Notes: generated by a model from the sequence alone, not told the origin. A DNA stretch of 64,000 bases from Streptomyces davaonensis JCM 4913 (GCF_000349325.1 NC_020504.1:2514053-2578052); one strand, 5' to 3'. Positions 16,286 through 25,196 are shown, numbered from the stretch's first letter. Numbers and translations: made by a program.

Positions 16286-17193
16286 GACTCGTCTCCTCCT
16301 CGCAGTCGGCCCACCAGGAACAGGGCCAGCAGGATCGAGATCAGGGCGACCATCACACAGCCCATCGCCGCCGCGTAGCCGAACTGGCCGTAGCGGAAGG
16401 CCTCTTCGTAGGCGAAGAGCATCGGCAGCCGGGTGCGGCCGCCGGGGCCGCCGCCGGTGAGGACGTAGACCAGCGCGAACGAGTTGAAGTTCCAGATGAA
16501 GTTGAGTGCGGTGATGGCCAGGGCGACCGGGCGCAGGGCGGGCCAAGTGACGGTCCGGAAGCGGCGCCAGGCGCCCGCGCCGTCCATGGCGGCGGCCTCG
16601 TGCAGCTCGCGCGGGGTGTTCTGGAGGCCGGCGAGCAGGGCGACGGTGGTGGTCGGCATCCCGGCCCAGACGCCGACGACGATGACGGCGGGCAGGGCGG
16701 TGGCCAGGCCGCTGAGCCAGTCGCGGCCCTCGCCGAGGCCCAGGTCGCGGAGCGTCTCGTTGAGGATGCCGGCGTCCGGGTTGTAGACCAGCCGCCACAT
16801 CACCCCGACCACGACCTCCGGCATGGCCCACGGGACGATCGCGAGGGCGCGGGCCAGCCAGCGCAGCCGTAGGTCCTGGTTGAGGAGCAGGGCCAGGCCG
16901 AGCGCGAGCAGGAACTGCGGGACGGTGACGCCGACGGCCCAGACCAGGCCGATCCGGAACGACTCCCAGAACAGGGTGTCGTGCAGCAGATCCCGGAAGT
17001 TGAGACCGCCGATCCACTGGGTGGGCTGGGTGCGGCCGGACTGGGAGTCGGTGAAGGCCAGCAGGATCCCGTACAGCAGCGGTCCGACGCTCAGCAGCAG
17101 GATCGGGATCAGCGCGGGCAGTACGAGGAACCAGGCCCCGCCCGCGCGAGGCCCGCCGGGCGCCGAGCGCCGTGTCGCGGTCACCAAGGCCAC
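16282..17193 (-). CDS. Sugar ABC transporter permease (MalF type)
   Basis: 303 residues from a GTG start, first gene of the importer operon. Six helices are predicted after a basic N-terminal tail, with the EAA loop ELHEAAAMDGAGAWRRF near residue 205. The pair with the downstream permease would form the heterodimeric channel through which the bound sugar passes. About 160 bases separate it from the divergent phosphotransferase gene; they must carry both promoters, but I cannot point to a clear operator. Confidence 0.88.
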   Translation of the reverse strand: MALVTATRRSAPGGPRAGGAWFLVLPALIPILLLSVGPLLYGILLAFTDSQSGRTQPTQWIGGLNFRDLLHDTLFWESFRIGLVWAVGVTVPQFLLALGLALLLNQDLRLRWLARALAIVPWAMPEVVVGVMWRLVYNPDAGILNETLRDLGLGEGRDWLSGLATALPAVIVVGVWAGMPTTTVALLAGLQNTPRELHEAAAMDGAGAWRRFRTVTWPALRPVALAITALNFIWNFNSFALVYVLTGGGPGGRTRLPMLFAYEEAFRYGQFGYAAAMGCVMVALISILLALFLVGRLRGGDES

Positions 17194-17356
17194 CCGATCG
17201 ACTCCTCGCTGGGGCTCGTGACGATCTCGGACTGGGCCTGGTCATGGTCGTGACAGGTGCATGAACCGTCAAGACACCTCGCACACGTGCCGACCTGTAC
17301 GAATGCGAGACTGGCCGACGGATGACCACGCACCGAGGGCGGCATGGAGGCGGACG

Positions 17357-18220
17357 ATGGACGAGACGCGGGCCCGTGAGGTACTGGCCGCGGCGGACGT
17401 GCTGCCCGGTCCGGCGCGGAACGCCGCCCTCCTCGCCCTGGGCGAGAACGCCGTGTTCGCCGCCGGTGACCTGGTCGTGAAGGTGGGCCGGGACGCCGAG
17501 CTGCTGGACCGGGCCCGGCGTGAACTCGACATCGCGCTGTGGCTGGCGAAGGCGGGCGTACCGGCGGTCCGGGCGGCCGAGCCCGAGCCGCTGCTGGCCG
17601 AGGGACACCCGGTGACCGTGTGGCACCGGCTGCCGGATCCGGTACGCCCGGCGGAGCCCCGCGATTTGGCCGAACTCCTACGGGTCGTGCACGCCCTGCC
17701 CGCGCCGCCGTTCCCCCTCCCCCCACGCGATCTGCTCGGCGGGGTGGAGCGCTGGCTGCGGCTGGCGGGGGACGCGATCGACCCGGCGGACGCGGCGTAT
17801 CTGCGGGAGCGCCGGGACGGTTTCGCGGCAGCGGCGAACGGCCTGACCCCCCACCTGCCGCCGGGCCCGATCCACGGCGACGCCCTCCCCCGCAACGTCC
17901 ACGTCGGCCCCGACGGCCCCGTCCTGGTCGACCTGGAGACCTTCTCCACCGACTTCCGGGAGCACGACCTCGTCGTCATGGCCCTGTCCCGCGACCGGTA
18001 CGGCCTGCCTGCCGCGGCCTACGACTCCTTCGTCGCCGCCTACGGCTGGGACGTCCGCGAGTGGGAGGGCTGCCCGGTACTGCGGGGCGCCCGGGAGACC
18101 GCGAGCTGCGCCTGGGTCTCCCAGCACGCGCCGAGCAACCCCAAGGCCCTGGCGGAGTTCCGGCGCCGGGTGGCCTCCCTGCGGGACGGGGACGAGACGG
18201 TGCGGTGGTATCCGTTCTGA
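17357..18220 (+). CDS. Aminoglycoside phosphotransferase (APH)-family protein
   Basis: 287 residues from the ATG at 17357, preceded by GGAGG. Upstream in-frame starts exist but lie outside the conserved region. The fold is kinase-like: GENAVFAAGDLVVKVGR provides the ATP-site lysine, IHGDALPRN (about residue 175) is the Brenner catalytic loop with HGD and Asn, and VLVDLE supplies the metal aspartate. Such proteins phosphorylate small molecules (antibiotics, choline, homoserine and others). With all catalytic residues present it should be active, but the substrate is unknown. It is a single gene divergent from the ABC importer. Confidence 0.78.
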   Translation: MDETRAREVLAAADVLPGPARNAALLALGENAVFAAGDLVVKVGRDAELLDRARRELDIALWLAKAGVPAVRAAEPEPLLAEGHPVTVWHRLPDPVRPAEPRDLAELLRVVHALPAPPFPLPPRDLLGGVERWLRLAGDAIDPADAAYLRERRDGFAAAANGLTPHLPPGPIHGDALPRNVHVGPDGPVLVDLETFSTDFREHDLVVMALSRDRYGLPAAAYDSFVAAYGWDVREWEGCPVLRGARETASCAWVSQHAPSNPKALAEFRRRVASLRDGDETVRWYPF

Positions 18221-18271
18221 GCGTGGTGGACCTACGGCGCCGGCCGGCCCGGCGACCGGGAGGGCGCGGGC

Positions 18272-19177
18272 TCAGGCCTCGGGCGCCTGGATCGAGCGGG
18301 CCGCGTGGCGAAGTTCGGTCAAGACCGTGCGGACCGCCTTTCGCGCGAGGCGTTCCGGGCGGTACAGGGCGTCGATGTGGCGTCTCGCCCGTACTCCGCT
18401 GAGGGGTCTGAGGGTCAGGGCGGGGTGCGGGCGCACGGTCCAGCGGGGCATCAGGGCGATGCCTCCTCCGGCGGCCACGGCCTCGGCCACCACCGCGAAC
18501 TCGTTGATGCGGTGGGCGAGATGGAGTCGGCGCCCGGCGGCCGCCGCGATGGCGTCGATCGTCGCCATCACCGGGAACCCGTCGTGCACGGTGATCCACG
18601 GCTCATCGGCCACATCGCGCGGCGTGACCCGGCGCTTCGCCGCCAGGGGGTGCTCCTTGGGCATGGCCACGTCCAGCGGTTCACGCAGCAGCGTGGTCAC
18701 CGTCACCGTGTCCGGCCAGGGCGGGGCATGTTCCAGGCGGTGGGCGAGGACGATGTCGTACTCCCGCGTCAGACGCGGAAAGTCCTCCTGCGTTACGTCC
18801 TCGTCGGCGAGCCTCGGCACCGGCTTGCCGGGACCGGCCAGCGCCCGCAGCAGCAGCGGGAAGAAGGCGCCGCCCGCGCTGTGGAACGCCGCCACCGACA
18901 CCTCCCCGTCCGGGCGCCCCACGAATTCCTCGACACTGCCCCGGGCGCGCGCCAGCGCCGTCTCCACCTCCACGGCGGCGCCCGCCAGCGCCTGCCCGGC
19001 ATCGGTCAGTACCAGCCGTCTGCCCTGCCGCTCGGTGAGCGGTACCGGGATCGCCCGCTGGAGCAGCCGGAGCTGCTGGGAGATGGCCGACGGAGTCACC
19101 AGCAACGCCTCGGCGACCGCCGTGACACTGCCCAGCTCACCCAGCTCGCGCAGGATCCTCAGCTGCCGTTCGTCCAT
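18272..19177 (-). CDS. LysR-family transcriptional regulator
   Basis: 301 residues from the ATG at 19177. The N-terminal helix-turn-helix reads LGSVTAVAEALLVTPSAISQQLRLLQ, followed by the linker helix and a periplasmic-binding-like effector domain. It is divergent from the EamA transporter gene with 93 bases between the starts. This intergenic stretch contains two TGTAGGA copies (around 19187 and 19199) and an A/T-rich patch, good candidates for its binding site. It probably controls the transporter and itself; the inducer is unknown. Confidence 0.88.
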   Translation of the reverse strand: MDERQLRILRELGELGSVTAVAEALLVTPSAISQQLRLLQRAIPVPLTERQGRRLVLTDAGQALAGAAVEVETALARARGSVEEFVGRPDGEVSVAAFHSAGGAFFPLLLRALAGPGKPVPRLADEDVTQEDFPRLTREYDIVLAHRLEHAPPWPDTVTVTTLLREPLDVAMPKEHPLAAKRRVTPRDVADEPWITVHDGFPVMATIDAIAAAAGRRLHLAHRINEFAVVAEAVAAGGGIALMPRWTVRPHPALTLRPLSGVRARRHIDALYRPERLARKAVRTVLTELRHAARSIQAPEA

Positions 19178-19270
19178 CCTCCCAGTGTAGGAACTCGATG
19201 TAGGAGTGCTAAAAGATCGTTTAAGAAACTGGCACTGGGCTTCAGGGACGTCCCAGGGCACCGTAAGGGG

Positions 19271-20218
19271 GTGTCCGACGTCCGCCGTACCGATGCGGTA
19301 CTCCTGCTGGTCGCGATCGTCTGGGGATCCAGCTACCTCTCCGCCCAGACCGCCACCGCCGCCCTGCCCGTCCTGCTGGTGCTGTTCGCCCGCTACGCCC
19401 TGTCCGCGCTCGCCTGTCTCGGCCTCTGCCTCTCCCGCCGGGGAGCGCGCCGCTGGACCCGGGAGGAACTGCGCGCCGGGGTGCCGCTGGGGCTGACCCA
19501 GGCGGCGGTGCTGATCGTGGAGACGTACGGCGTCGCCCACACCACCGCCGCCAACGCCGGGCTCATCATCAGCCTGACCATCGTGCTCACCCCGCTCCTC
19601 GACCGCGCCGGCCGCTCCGGCGGACTCCCGCCCGCCTTCTACGCCGCCACCGGCGTGTGTGTCCTCGCCGTCGGCCTGCTGATGTCGGGCAACGGCTTCC
19701 ACGCGCCGCGCCTCGGCGATCTGCTGATGCTCGGCGCGGCGGTGGTGCGGGCCGGGCATGTGGTCCTGGTCGGGCGGCTCACCGTCGGCCGGGCGATCCG
19801 TCCGCTGCATCTGACGACGGTGCAGACCCTCGTCGGGACCGTCCTCTTCCTTCCGGCGGCCGGGGCCGACCTGCCGACCCTCGTCCGGGCCGACGCCGCC
19901 ACCTGGACGCAGCTGGTGTATCTCGCCCTGTTCTGCAGCGTGTTCGCCTTCCTGGCGCAGACCTGGGCCGTGCAGCGCAGCTCCGCAAGCCGGGCCAGCC
20001 TGCTGCTGGGCACCGAGCCGCTGTGGGCGGTCGCGGTGGGCATCGCCCTCGGCGGTGAGCGTCTCACCGTGCTCACCGGCGTCGGCGCCGCGCTGATGCT
20101 CACCGGCACGTACTGGGGGCAGGCGGTGGAGCGCGCCCACCGAACGGAACAGCGAACCGAAAAGGACCTCACATGCCCGAGCACGACACGCACGAGCACG
20201 ACACCTACGAGCGTCTGA
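19271..20218 (+). CDS. EamA/DMT-family transporter
   Basis: 315 residues from a GTG start that follows AAGGGG closely. Ten hydrophobic helices in two EamA repeats are predicted; the N-terminal LLLVAIVWGSSYLSAQ is typical, with the second repeat starting near LGDLLMLGAAVVRAGHVVLVG. Members export amino acids, nucleosides or other metabolites. The gene is divergent from the LysR regulator, the classic layout for an inducible exporter. Its last 46 bases overlap the downstream YbaK gene in another frame, and the C-terminal residues in that overlap (CPSTTRTSTTPTSV) look non-conserved. Confidence 0.85.
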   Translation: MSDVRRTDAVLLLVAIVWGSSYLSAQTATAALPVLLVLFARYALSALACLGLCLSRRGARRWTREELRAGVPLGLTQAAVLIVETYGVAHTTAANAGLIISLTIVLTPLLDRAGRSGGLPPAFYAATGVCVLAVGLLMSGNGFHAPRLGDLLMLGAAVVRAGHVVLVGRLTVGRAIRPLHLTTVQTLVGTVLFLPAAGADLPTLVRADAATWTQLVYLALFCSVFAFLAQTWAVQRSSASRASLLLGTEPLWAVAVGIALGGERLTVLTGVGAALMLTGTYWGQAVERAHRTEQRTEKDLTCPSTTRTSTTPTSV

Positions 20219-20700
20219 TCGCTCTGCTGGACAGCTCCCGCATCGACTACCGACTCCTCGACCACGAGCCCGAAGGCGCCACCGAAGCCGTCTGCGCGCT
20301 GCGCGGTCACCCCGCCTCCCAGGCCGCGAAGTGCATCGTGCTCCGGGTCAAGGTCGACCGGCGCACCACCCGGCACGTCCTCGCGGTCGTCCCCGGGGAC
20401 CGCCGGGTGGACCTGGACGCCGTCCGGGACCTGTACGCGGCGCGCTACGTGGGCTTCAGCGACCCGGAGACCGCCGAGCGACTGGCCCGCTCGGTCCCCG
20501 GCACGGTCCTCCCCTTCAGCTTCGACCCCGCCCTCGAAGTCGTCGCCGACCCCGAGGTGGTGGCCCAGCCGAAGCTGTACTTCAACGCGGCCCGCCTGGA
20601 CCGCTCCCTGTGCCTCTCGGGCGCCGACTACGCGCGGCTGGCAAAGCCGCGCGTGGAGCGCGTCGCGGCGGCGACGGCCGATGTCACACCCCACCACTAG
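20173..20700 (+). CDS. YbaK/EbsC-family aminoacyl-tRNA deacylase-like protein
   Basis: 175 residues from an ATG with GAAAAGGA upstream. The YbaK fold is recognisable from QAAKCIVLRVK with the conserved lysine, VVPGDRRVDLDAV, VGFSDPETAERL and a late VAQPKLYFNAARLDRSL. Family members hydrolyse mischarged aminoacyl-tRNA (for example Cys-tRNAPro), although many paralogues have no proven substrate. The gene overlaps the 3' end of the transporter gene and is probably on the same transcript. Length is typical of a free-standing editing protein. Confidence 0.82.
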   Translation: MPEHDTHEHDTYERLIALLDSSRIDYRLLDHEPEGATEAVCALRGHPASQAAKCIVLRVKVDRRTTRHVLAVVPGDRRVDLDAVRDLYAARYVGFSDPETAERLARSVPGTVLPFSFDPALEVVADPEVVAQPKLYFNAARLDRSLCLSGADYARLAKPRVERVAAATADVTPHH

Positions 20701-20768
20701 CGTCCCGGCCATGACCGACGATCAGGACCTGAGCATGTGATTCGAGGGCCCGTTGGCCGCCGAGAGGA

Positions 20769-21491
20769 TCAGACCGTCTCGTCCGCCGGTTCCCGGACGG
20801 GCCACGTGCCGTCGATCACCGCGTCCGACTCGCCCTTGCGGCGCAGGAAGCTCTGGAAGTCCGCCGCCCACTCGGCGTACCACTCGATCTGGCGGCGGTG
20901 CAGCTCCGCCGGGCCGAGGGCCGCGATCTTGGGGTGGCGGTCGGCTATGGCGCAGGCGAGCCGGGCCGCGGCGAGGGCGTCGGCCGAGGCGTCGTGGGCG
21001 GAGTCGAGCCGGACGCCGTACTCCGCGCAGACCGCCTCCAGGTTCCGCTTGCCGCGGCGGTAGCGGTCGGCCCAGCGGTCGATGGTGTACGGGTCGATGA
21101 CGGGCGCCGGGTCATGGCCGCCGAGCCGCTCGCGCAGCGAGGGCAGTCCGTGGCGCCGCAGTTCGGCGGAGAGCAGGCTCAGGTCGAACGCGGCGTTGTA
21201 CGCGACGACCGGCACCCCCGTCTTCCAGTACCCCGCCAGGACGTCCGCGATGGCGTCCGCCACCCGGTCCGCGGGGCGGCCCTCGGCGGCCGCGCGTTCG
21301 TTGCTGATGCCGTGCACGGCCACCGCGTCCGCCGGAATCTCCACGCCGGGATCCGCCAGCCACTCCCGGCGCCCCAGCGTCTGTCCGGCCCTGACCTCTA
21401 TCACGGCTCCGGTGACGATGCGCGCCTCGCTCGGATCCGTCCCGGTCGTCTCCAGGTCGAATCCGATCAGCAGCTCACGGTGCCAGCCCAT
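20769..21491 (-). CDS. DEDDh 3'-5' exonuclease (DnaQ-like)
   Basis: 240 residues from the ATG at 21491 with an AAGAAGGGGGA ribosome site; a longer frame upstream lacks one. The four acidic residues and histidine of the DEDDh family are present: FDLETTG (residues 11-17), HGIS, YNAAFDL and HDASADA. It should remove nucleotides from 3' ends using two metal ions, as DNA polymerase III epsilon does, but it is free-standing and may act in repair or RNA turnover. The C-terminal 50 residues extend beyond the core domain. It is a monocistronic gene. Confidence 0.88.
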   Translation of the reverse strand: MGWHRELLIGFDLETTGTDPSEARIVTGAVIEVRAGQTLGRREWLADPGVEIPADAVAVHGISNERAAAEGRPADRVADAIADVLAGYWKTGVPVVAYNAAFDLSLLSAELRRHGLPSLRERLGGHDPAPVIDPYTIDRWADRYRRGKRNLEAVCAEYGVRLDSAHDASADALAAARLACAIADRHPKIAALGPAELHRRQIEWYAEWAADFQSFLRRKGESDAVIDGTWPVREPADETV

Positions 21492-21634
21492 GGGCGGTCC
21501 CCCTTCTTGGTGGTGCGTTCCCCCAGTGGTCTCCACCTTCCCATGAGCCACTGACAATCAGAGGACCGCATTCCGTTTGACGCTCGAGACGCCCGGGACG
21601 CTCGCGTCGTCCCCCGAGACACTCGCCGGACGAT

Positions 21635-22927
21635 TTAGGACACCGGCCGCGAATCCGCCCATGCCACCTCGAACTCCTCGCGGTATGTGGGGAAGAGCCC
21701 GCTGTCGTCCATCTCGCCCGACTTGACCACCCGGTTCCCGCCGCGCAGCACCAGCACCGGCGCCTCCATGCCGCGGGTGCGGCGCAGATAGGACTGGAGG
21801 ACCGCGATGCCGTCGGAGCCGTCGCCGTCGACGAGGTAGGCCGTGAAGCGCGGTGTCTCGTCGTAGACCTGGATCTCGAAGGCCCCGGGGTCGCGCAGCC
21901 GGGCGCGGACCCGGCGCATGTGCAGGATGTTCATCTCCACCGAGCGACTCAGTTCCCCGCGCTTGATGCCCAGTTCCCGCTCGCGCCGCTTGACCGCGCT
22001 GGAGGCCGGGTTGAGGAACAGCAGCCGCACCCGGCAGCCGGACTCGGCGAGGCGCACCAGGCGCCGCCCGGAGAAGTTCTGGACCAGGAGATTGAGACCG
22101 ATGCCGAGCGCGTCGAGGCGGCGGGCCCCGCCGAAGATGTCCTCGGCCGGGAACTGCCGCAGCAGCCGCACCCGGTCGGGGTGGACGGCCACCACATCGC
22201 CGTACCGGTCGCCCACCAGGTCCTCGACCGCGTCGACCGGCAGCCGGCGCGCGGAGGGGACGTCACCGCCCGCGCCGAGGGCGTCCAGCAGCCGCGCCGA
22301 GGCGCGTTCCGCCTGGCCCAGGACCGCCTCGGAGAGCGCCCGGTTGCGGGAGACGACGTTGCGGGTCACCTCCAGCTCGTCCAGGGCGAGTTCGACGTCC
22401 CGGCGCTCGTCCAGATAGGGCTCGAAGCACGGCCAGTGCTGCACCATCAGCTCGCGCAGCTGCGGCAGCGTCAGGAAGCTGAGGACGTTGTCGTCGGCCG
22501 GGTCCAGCAAGTAGCCCTTGCGGCGGCTGACTTCGCGTACGGCGACGGCGCGCTGCACCCATTCCTGTCCGGCGGGTCCGGCCGCCGCGACCACCCAGTC
22601 GTCGCCGTGGACGGGTTCGTAGATGGGACGCAGTACAGCGGCCACGACCGCGCGCAGCCGCTGCTCGACGAGGTTCAGCCAGATGTAGGCCCGGCCGGCC
22701 CGTTGAGCGCGGGTGCGTACCTCGCGCCAGGCGTCGGCGTCCCAGTCCAGCTCCGGTCCGATGGCGCCGGCGCCGGCGTCCATGGGACGCGCCAGGGGCA
22801 CCGTGCCGGGCGGGACGTCTGTGGAGTTCCCCTCGTGACCCTCGTCACCAGGGGGCAGCTCCAGCCCTCCCGAGCCCACCCGCGCACCGCCTTCCGCTCC
22901 CCCGAGCATCCCCGTCCCAACGATCAA
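21635..22927 (-). CDS. SAV2148-type HEPN domain protein with PLD-like C-terminal half
   Basis: 430 residues. After a variable Gly/Pro-rich N-terminus of about 60 residues comes a helical region (AWREVRTRAQ... to SRNRALSEAVLGQAERASARLL) that matches the actinobacterial HEPN family named after SAV2148. The C-terminal half (FGGARRLDALGIGLNLLVQ, VRLLFLNP, FTAYLVDGDG and VLVLRGGNRVV) looks like a degenerate phospholipase-D-type sensor domain of the DUF5919 kind. HEPN domains are often RNases in toxin and defence proteins, but the usual RxxxxH motif is not evident (Arg-Asn-Arg-Ala-Leu-Ser here). The protein is conserved in Streptomyces and may be regulatory. Function is not known. Confidence 0.72.
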   Translation of the reverse strand: MIVGTGMLGGAEGGARVGSGGLELPPGDEGHEGNSTDVPPGTVPLARPMDAGAGAIGPELDWDADAWREVRTRAQRAGRAYIWLNLVEQRLRAVVAAVLRPIYEPVHGDDWVVAAAGPAGQEWVQRAVAVREVSRRKGYLLDPADDNVLSFLTLPQLRELMVQHWPCFEPYLDERRDVELALDELEVTRNVVSRNRALSEAVLGQAERASARLLDALGAGGDVPSARRLPVDAVEDLVGDRYGDVVAVHPDRVRLLRQFPAEDIFGGARRLDALGIGLNLLVQNFSGRRLVRLAESGCRVRLLFLNPASSAVKRRERELGIKRGELSRSVEMNILHMRRVRARLRDPGAFEIQVYDETPRFTAYLVDGDGSDGIAVLQSYLRRTRGMEAPVLVLRGGNRVVKSGEMDDSGLFPTYREEFEVAWADSRPVS

Positions 22928-22990
22928 GGAAGGGTACTCCGGGACCGGTCGGCGGTGCAGCCGGATGGACAGGGTCGTTTCCCAACTGCC

Positions 22991-24313
22991 TCAGTCGAGG
23001 CGGCCGTTCGCTCCGGCCAACTCGGCTGGAGTGAGCGGATTCATAGCGGTGACGTCACGCGGGGCGAGCGAGAAGCCCTGCCAGTGGACCGGCATGGGCT
23101 GCTGGTCCTCGTCCCGGGCGATGTGGTGGAAGCCCACGTTCACCCACATCACGGGGTTGGTCAGGGCCTGGCCGTCAACCCACTTGTCGACCGACTTGGG
23201 GTGCCCGGTGGGGCAGTTGCCCTTGTTGTTGCTGGCGTACTGCTCGCACTTGTTGTACTGCGTGAAGTACACGTCGTGCTTGGTGAACGCGCGGCCGGTG
23301 TACTTGGCGTTGGGACCGGCGACCAGTTCGTAGGAGCGGGGGTGGCCGTCCTTGTTCTTTCCGGTCGCGCTGACCACGCGCCACCAGCGCATGTTCTTGG
23401 CGTCGCCCGCGGCTTCCTTGGTGATCTGGGTGCGGGTGGTCTTGTTGGTCGGCGCACGGTCGCCCGGGGCCTGCGGGCTGACCTTCGAGTCGTACTGCTC
23501 GATACGGCCCTTGGAGGAGCCGTCCAGAGCGAAGTTGAGCTTCCAGAAGACGTTGTGGCTGTGGCTGAGGGCCCTGGCCTTGGGGCCCTTGCCTATCGGC
23601 CAGCCCCGGCCGTCCGCGGCGTCGTAGTCCTGCGGCGCCAGGCTGCCGGTGGCGCCGGCGTTCATGTGGATGGTGCCGTCGTCCGAGAAGCGCCACTCGG
23701 TGATGTACTCGTACCAGCTGACCTTGTTGACGGCGTAGACGAGCAGGTCCTTGCCCTGCTTCTGGTAGAGCTTCTGGCCGCCTTCCATGGGCTGGTTGAG
23801 CATGCGGTACGCGTGCCCGCGCGCGCGTGTCGTGGTGCACAGGCCCTTGACGTTGCGGGTGTCGGTGGACTCGGGCGCGCGCACCTTGACGGTCCTGATG
23901 GTGCCGCCCGGGCACTCGCCCGGGGCCAGGTTCTCCAGACCGTCGCCGAAGTAGTAGCCCGTGACGTCGTCGTACTCCTCCGAGCCGTCGTCGTACGGCA
24001 CGTGGATCTGGGCGATCTTGGAGCTGTTGAGCACCTTGATCGGCTTGCTCTCGCCGGGCGGCTGGTAGGTGATGTCCTCCAGGACCATCCCGGACATGGC
24101 CTCGTGGCGCCAGCACATGCGCCAGGTCGTGCCGTTGGAGAGCTTCTGCTCGATGCGGTAGGCCGCGGAGCAGTCCGGAGCGGCGGCGGGCGCCGCCTTG
24201 GGCTGGGCGGTGGCCGGTCCGGCGCCCGCGGCCGCGCCCGCCGTCAGGCCGGCCACGGCGAAGGCGGCCAGGGCCGTCCGCGTGCGGGCACGGCTCACTC
24301 TGTTGACGCGCAT
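22991..24313 (-). CDS. Secreted copper amine oxidase-like protein (catalytic domain only)
   Basis: 440 residues from the ATG at 24313, preceded by AGGGAG ten bases upstream. A signal peptide (about residues 1-37, ending in ATAQ) directs export. The core resembles the C-terminal enzyme domain of copper amine oxidases: SWYEYITEWRF (199-209) around the tyrosine that becomes the TPQ cofactor, HSH (251-253) as two copper ligands, and a late FHHIARDEDQQPMP for the third. The residue before the tyrosine is Trp200 where Asn is nearly universal. At 440 residues it lacks the N-terminal domains of full-length enzymes (about 640), which seem to be encoded by the next gene upstream. It may be a divergent oxidase or a non-enzymatic binder. 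Confidence 0.65.
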   Translation of the reverse strand: MRVNRVSRARTRTALAAFAVAGLTAGAAAGAGPATAQPKAAPAAAPDCSAAYRIEQKLSNGTTWRMCWRHEAMSGMVLEDITYQPPGESKPIKVLNSSKIAQIHVPYDDGSEEYDDVTGYYFGDGLENLAPGECPGGTIRTVKVRAPESTDTRNVKGLCTTTRARGHAYRMLNQPMEGGQKLYQKQGKDLLVYAVNKVSWYEYITEWRFSDDGTIHMNAGATGSLAPQDYDAADGRGWPIGKGPKARALSHSHNVFWKLNFALDGSSKGRIEQYDSKVSPQAPGDRAPTNKTTRTQITKEAAGDAKNMRWWRVVSATGKNKDGHPRSYELVAGPNAKYTGRAFTKHDVYFTQYNKCEQYASNNKGNCPTGHPKSVDKWVDGQALTNPVMWVNVGFHHIARDEDQQPMPVHWQGFSLAPRDVTAMNPLTPAELAGANGRLD

Positions 24314-24374
24314 GAAGAATGGACTCCCTTGCATAAGGAGTGAAGTCGGAAGGGTGCTCGAAAAGGTGAGCTGA

Positions 24375-25196
24375 TCAGCGGTCGAGCTCGGCGACCGTGC
24401 GGGCGCTCAGGTCGATCACCAGGTGCCGCATGTCGATCCACGGGCCGTTGAGGGCCTTCGGGAACAGCCGCGCGCAGCGGTGCTCACCGCACTTGTCGAG
24501 CGCCGCGGGCTGGGCGCCCGGAGCGGCCCGGAAGACCATGCTGTCGATCTCCAGCTGGTCCGGTGAGGTCAGCTCCTTGCCGGTGGCGTCCTTGTAGTCC
24601 GCCTTCAGACCCGCGCTCAGCGGACTGGCCAGCAGGATCTTCACGGCCTCGGTGTTCTCGGAGCGGCTGAGCGGCGGCTGGACGCCCCGCTCGGTGCCGG
24701 TCCGCTCGACCTTGCCGGTGTCGAGGTTGACCGTCTTGATGACCAGCGTGTCGTCCTTGTAGTCGTAGAACGTCACGTCGGCGCGCCGGGGCGCGGACGG
24801 GTCGTCGAGCTCGTCGGCCTCCGGCTCGGCGAGGTCGATGCCGAGCCGCTGGGGACCGCGGTCCCCGTCGACGTCCTCGCTGGACCGGAACAGCTGCTGG
24901 TTGAGCGCGATCTGCTCGACGCGGGTCAGTTCGTCGTCGGTGAGCGGGTCGCGCCCCGTGCCCTTGTCGCCGTCGGCCGGTGCTTCCTGGACGACGCCGG
25001 GCTCGACGGCCTGGTCCTGGCCCTCGCCCTGCGCCTGCCCCTGGGCGCCCTGCCGGGCCCCCGTGTTCGTGCCTCCCGTGTCGTCCGCCCCTGCCGTCCC
25101 CGGCAGTGTGACCGCGACCATGGCCGCGGTCCCGGCCAAGGCGATGGCCGCACCGGCCACCACCTTGCCCAGATGGCGGTGCACTGTCCTGCGCAC
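24375..25196 (-). CDS. Secreted protein resembling the N-terminal domain of copper amine oxidases
   Basis: 273 residues from a GTG start. A signal peptide (HLGKVVAGAAIALAGTAAMV... to GTAGA) is followed by a low-complexity Gly/Gln-rich linker. The folded part (LTDDELTRVEQIALNQQLF, ADVTFYDYKDDTLVIKTV and NTEAVKILLASPL) is like the cystatin-like N2/N3 domains that precede the catalytic domain of amine oxidases. The gene lies 61 bases upstream of the oxidase-like gene on the same strand, so the two secreted proteins probably form one unit. C-terminal cysteines in KCGEHRCARLF could form a disulfide outside the cell. The domain match is by eye. Confidence 0.55.
   Translation of the reverse strand: MRRTVHRHLGKVVAGAAIALAGTAAMVAVTLPGTAGADDTGGTNTGARQGAQGQAQGEGQDQAVEPGVVQEAPADGDKGTGRDPLTDDELTRVEQIALNQQLFRSSEDVDGDRGPQRLGIDLAEPEADELDDPSAPRRADVTFYDYKDDTLVIKTVNLDTGKVERTGTERGVQPPLSRSENTEAVKILLASPLSAGLKADYKDATGKELTSPDQLEIDSMVFRAAPGAQPAALDKCGEHRCARLFPKALNGPWIDMRHLVIDLSARTVAELDR

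Noticed and set aside
20711..20740. Nine-codon ATG frame after the YbaK gene
   Set aside because: No ribosome site or attenuator structure and no downstream gene on the same strand to regulate.
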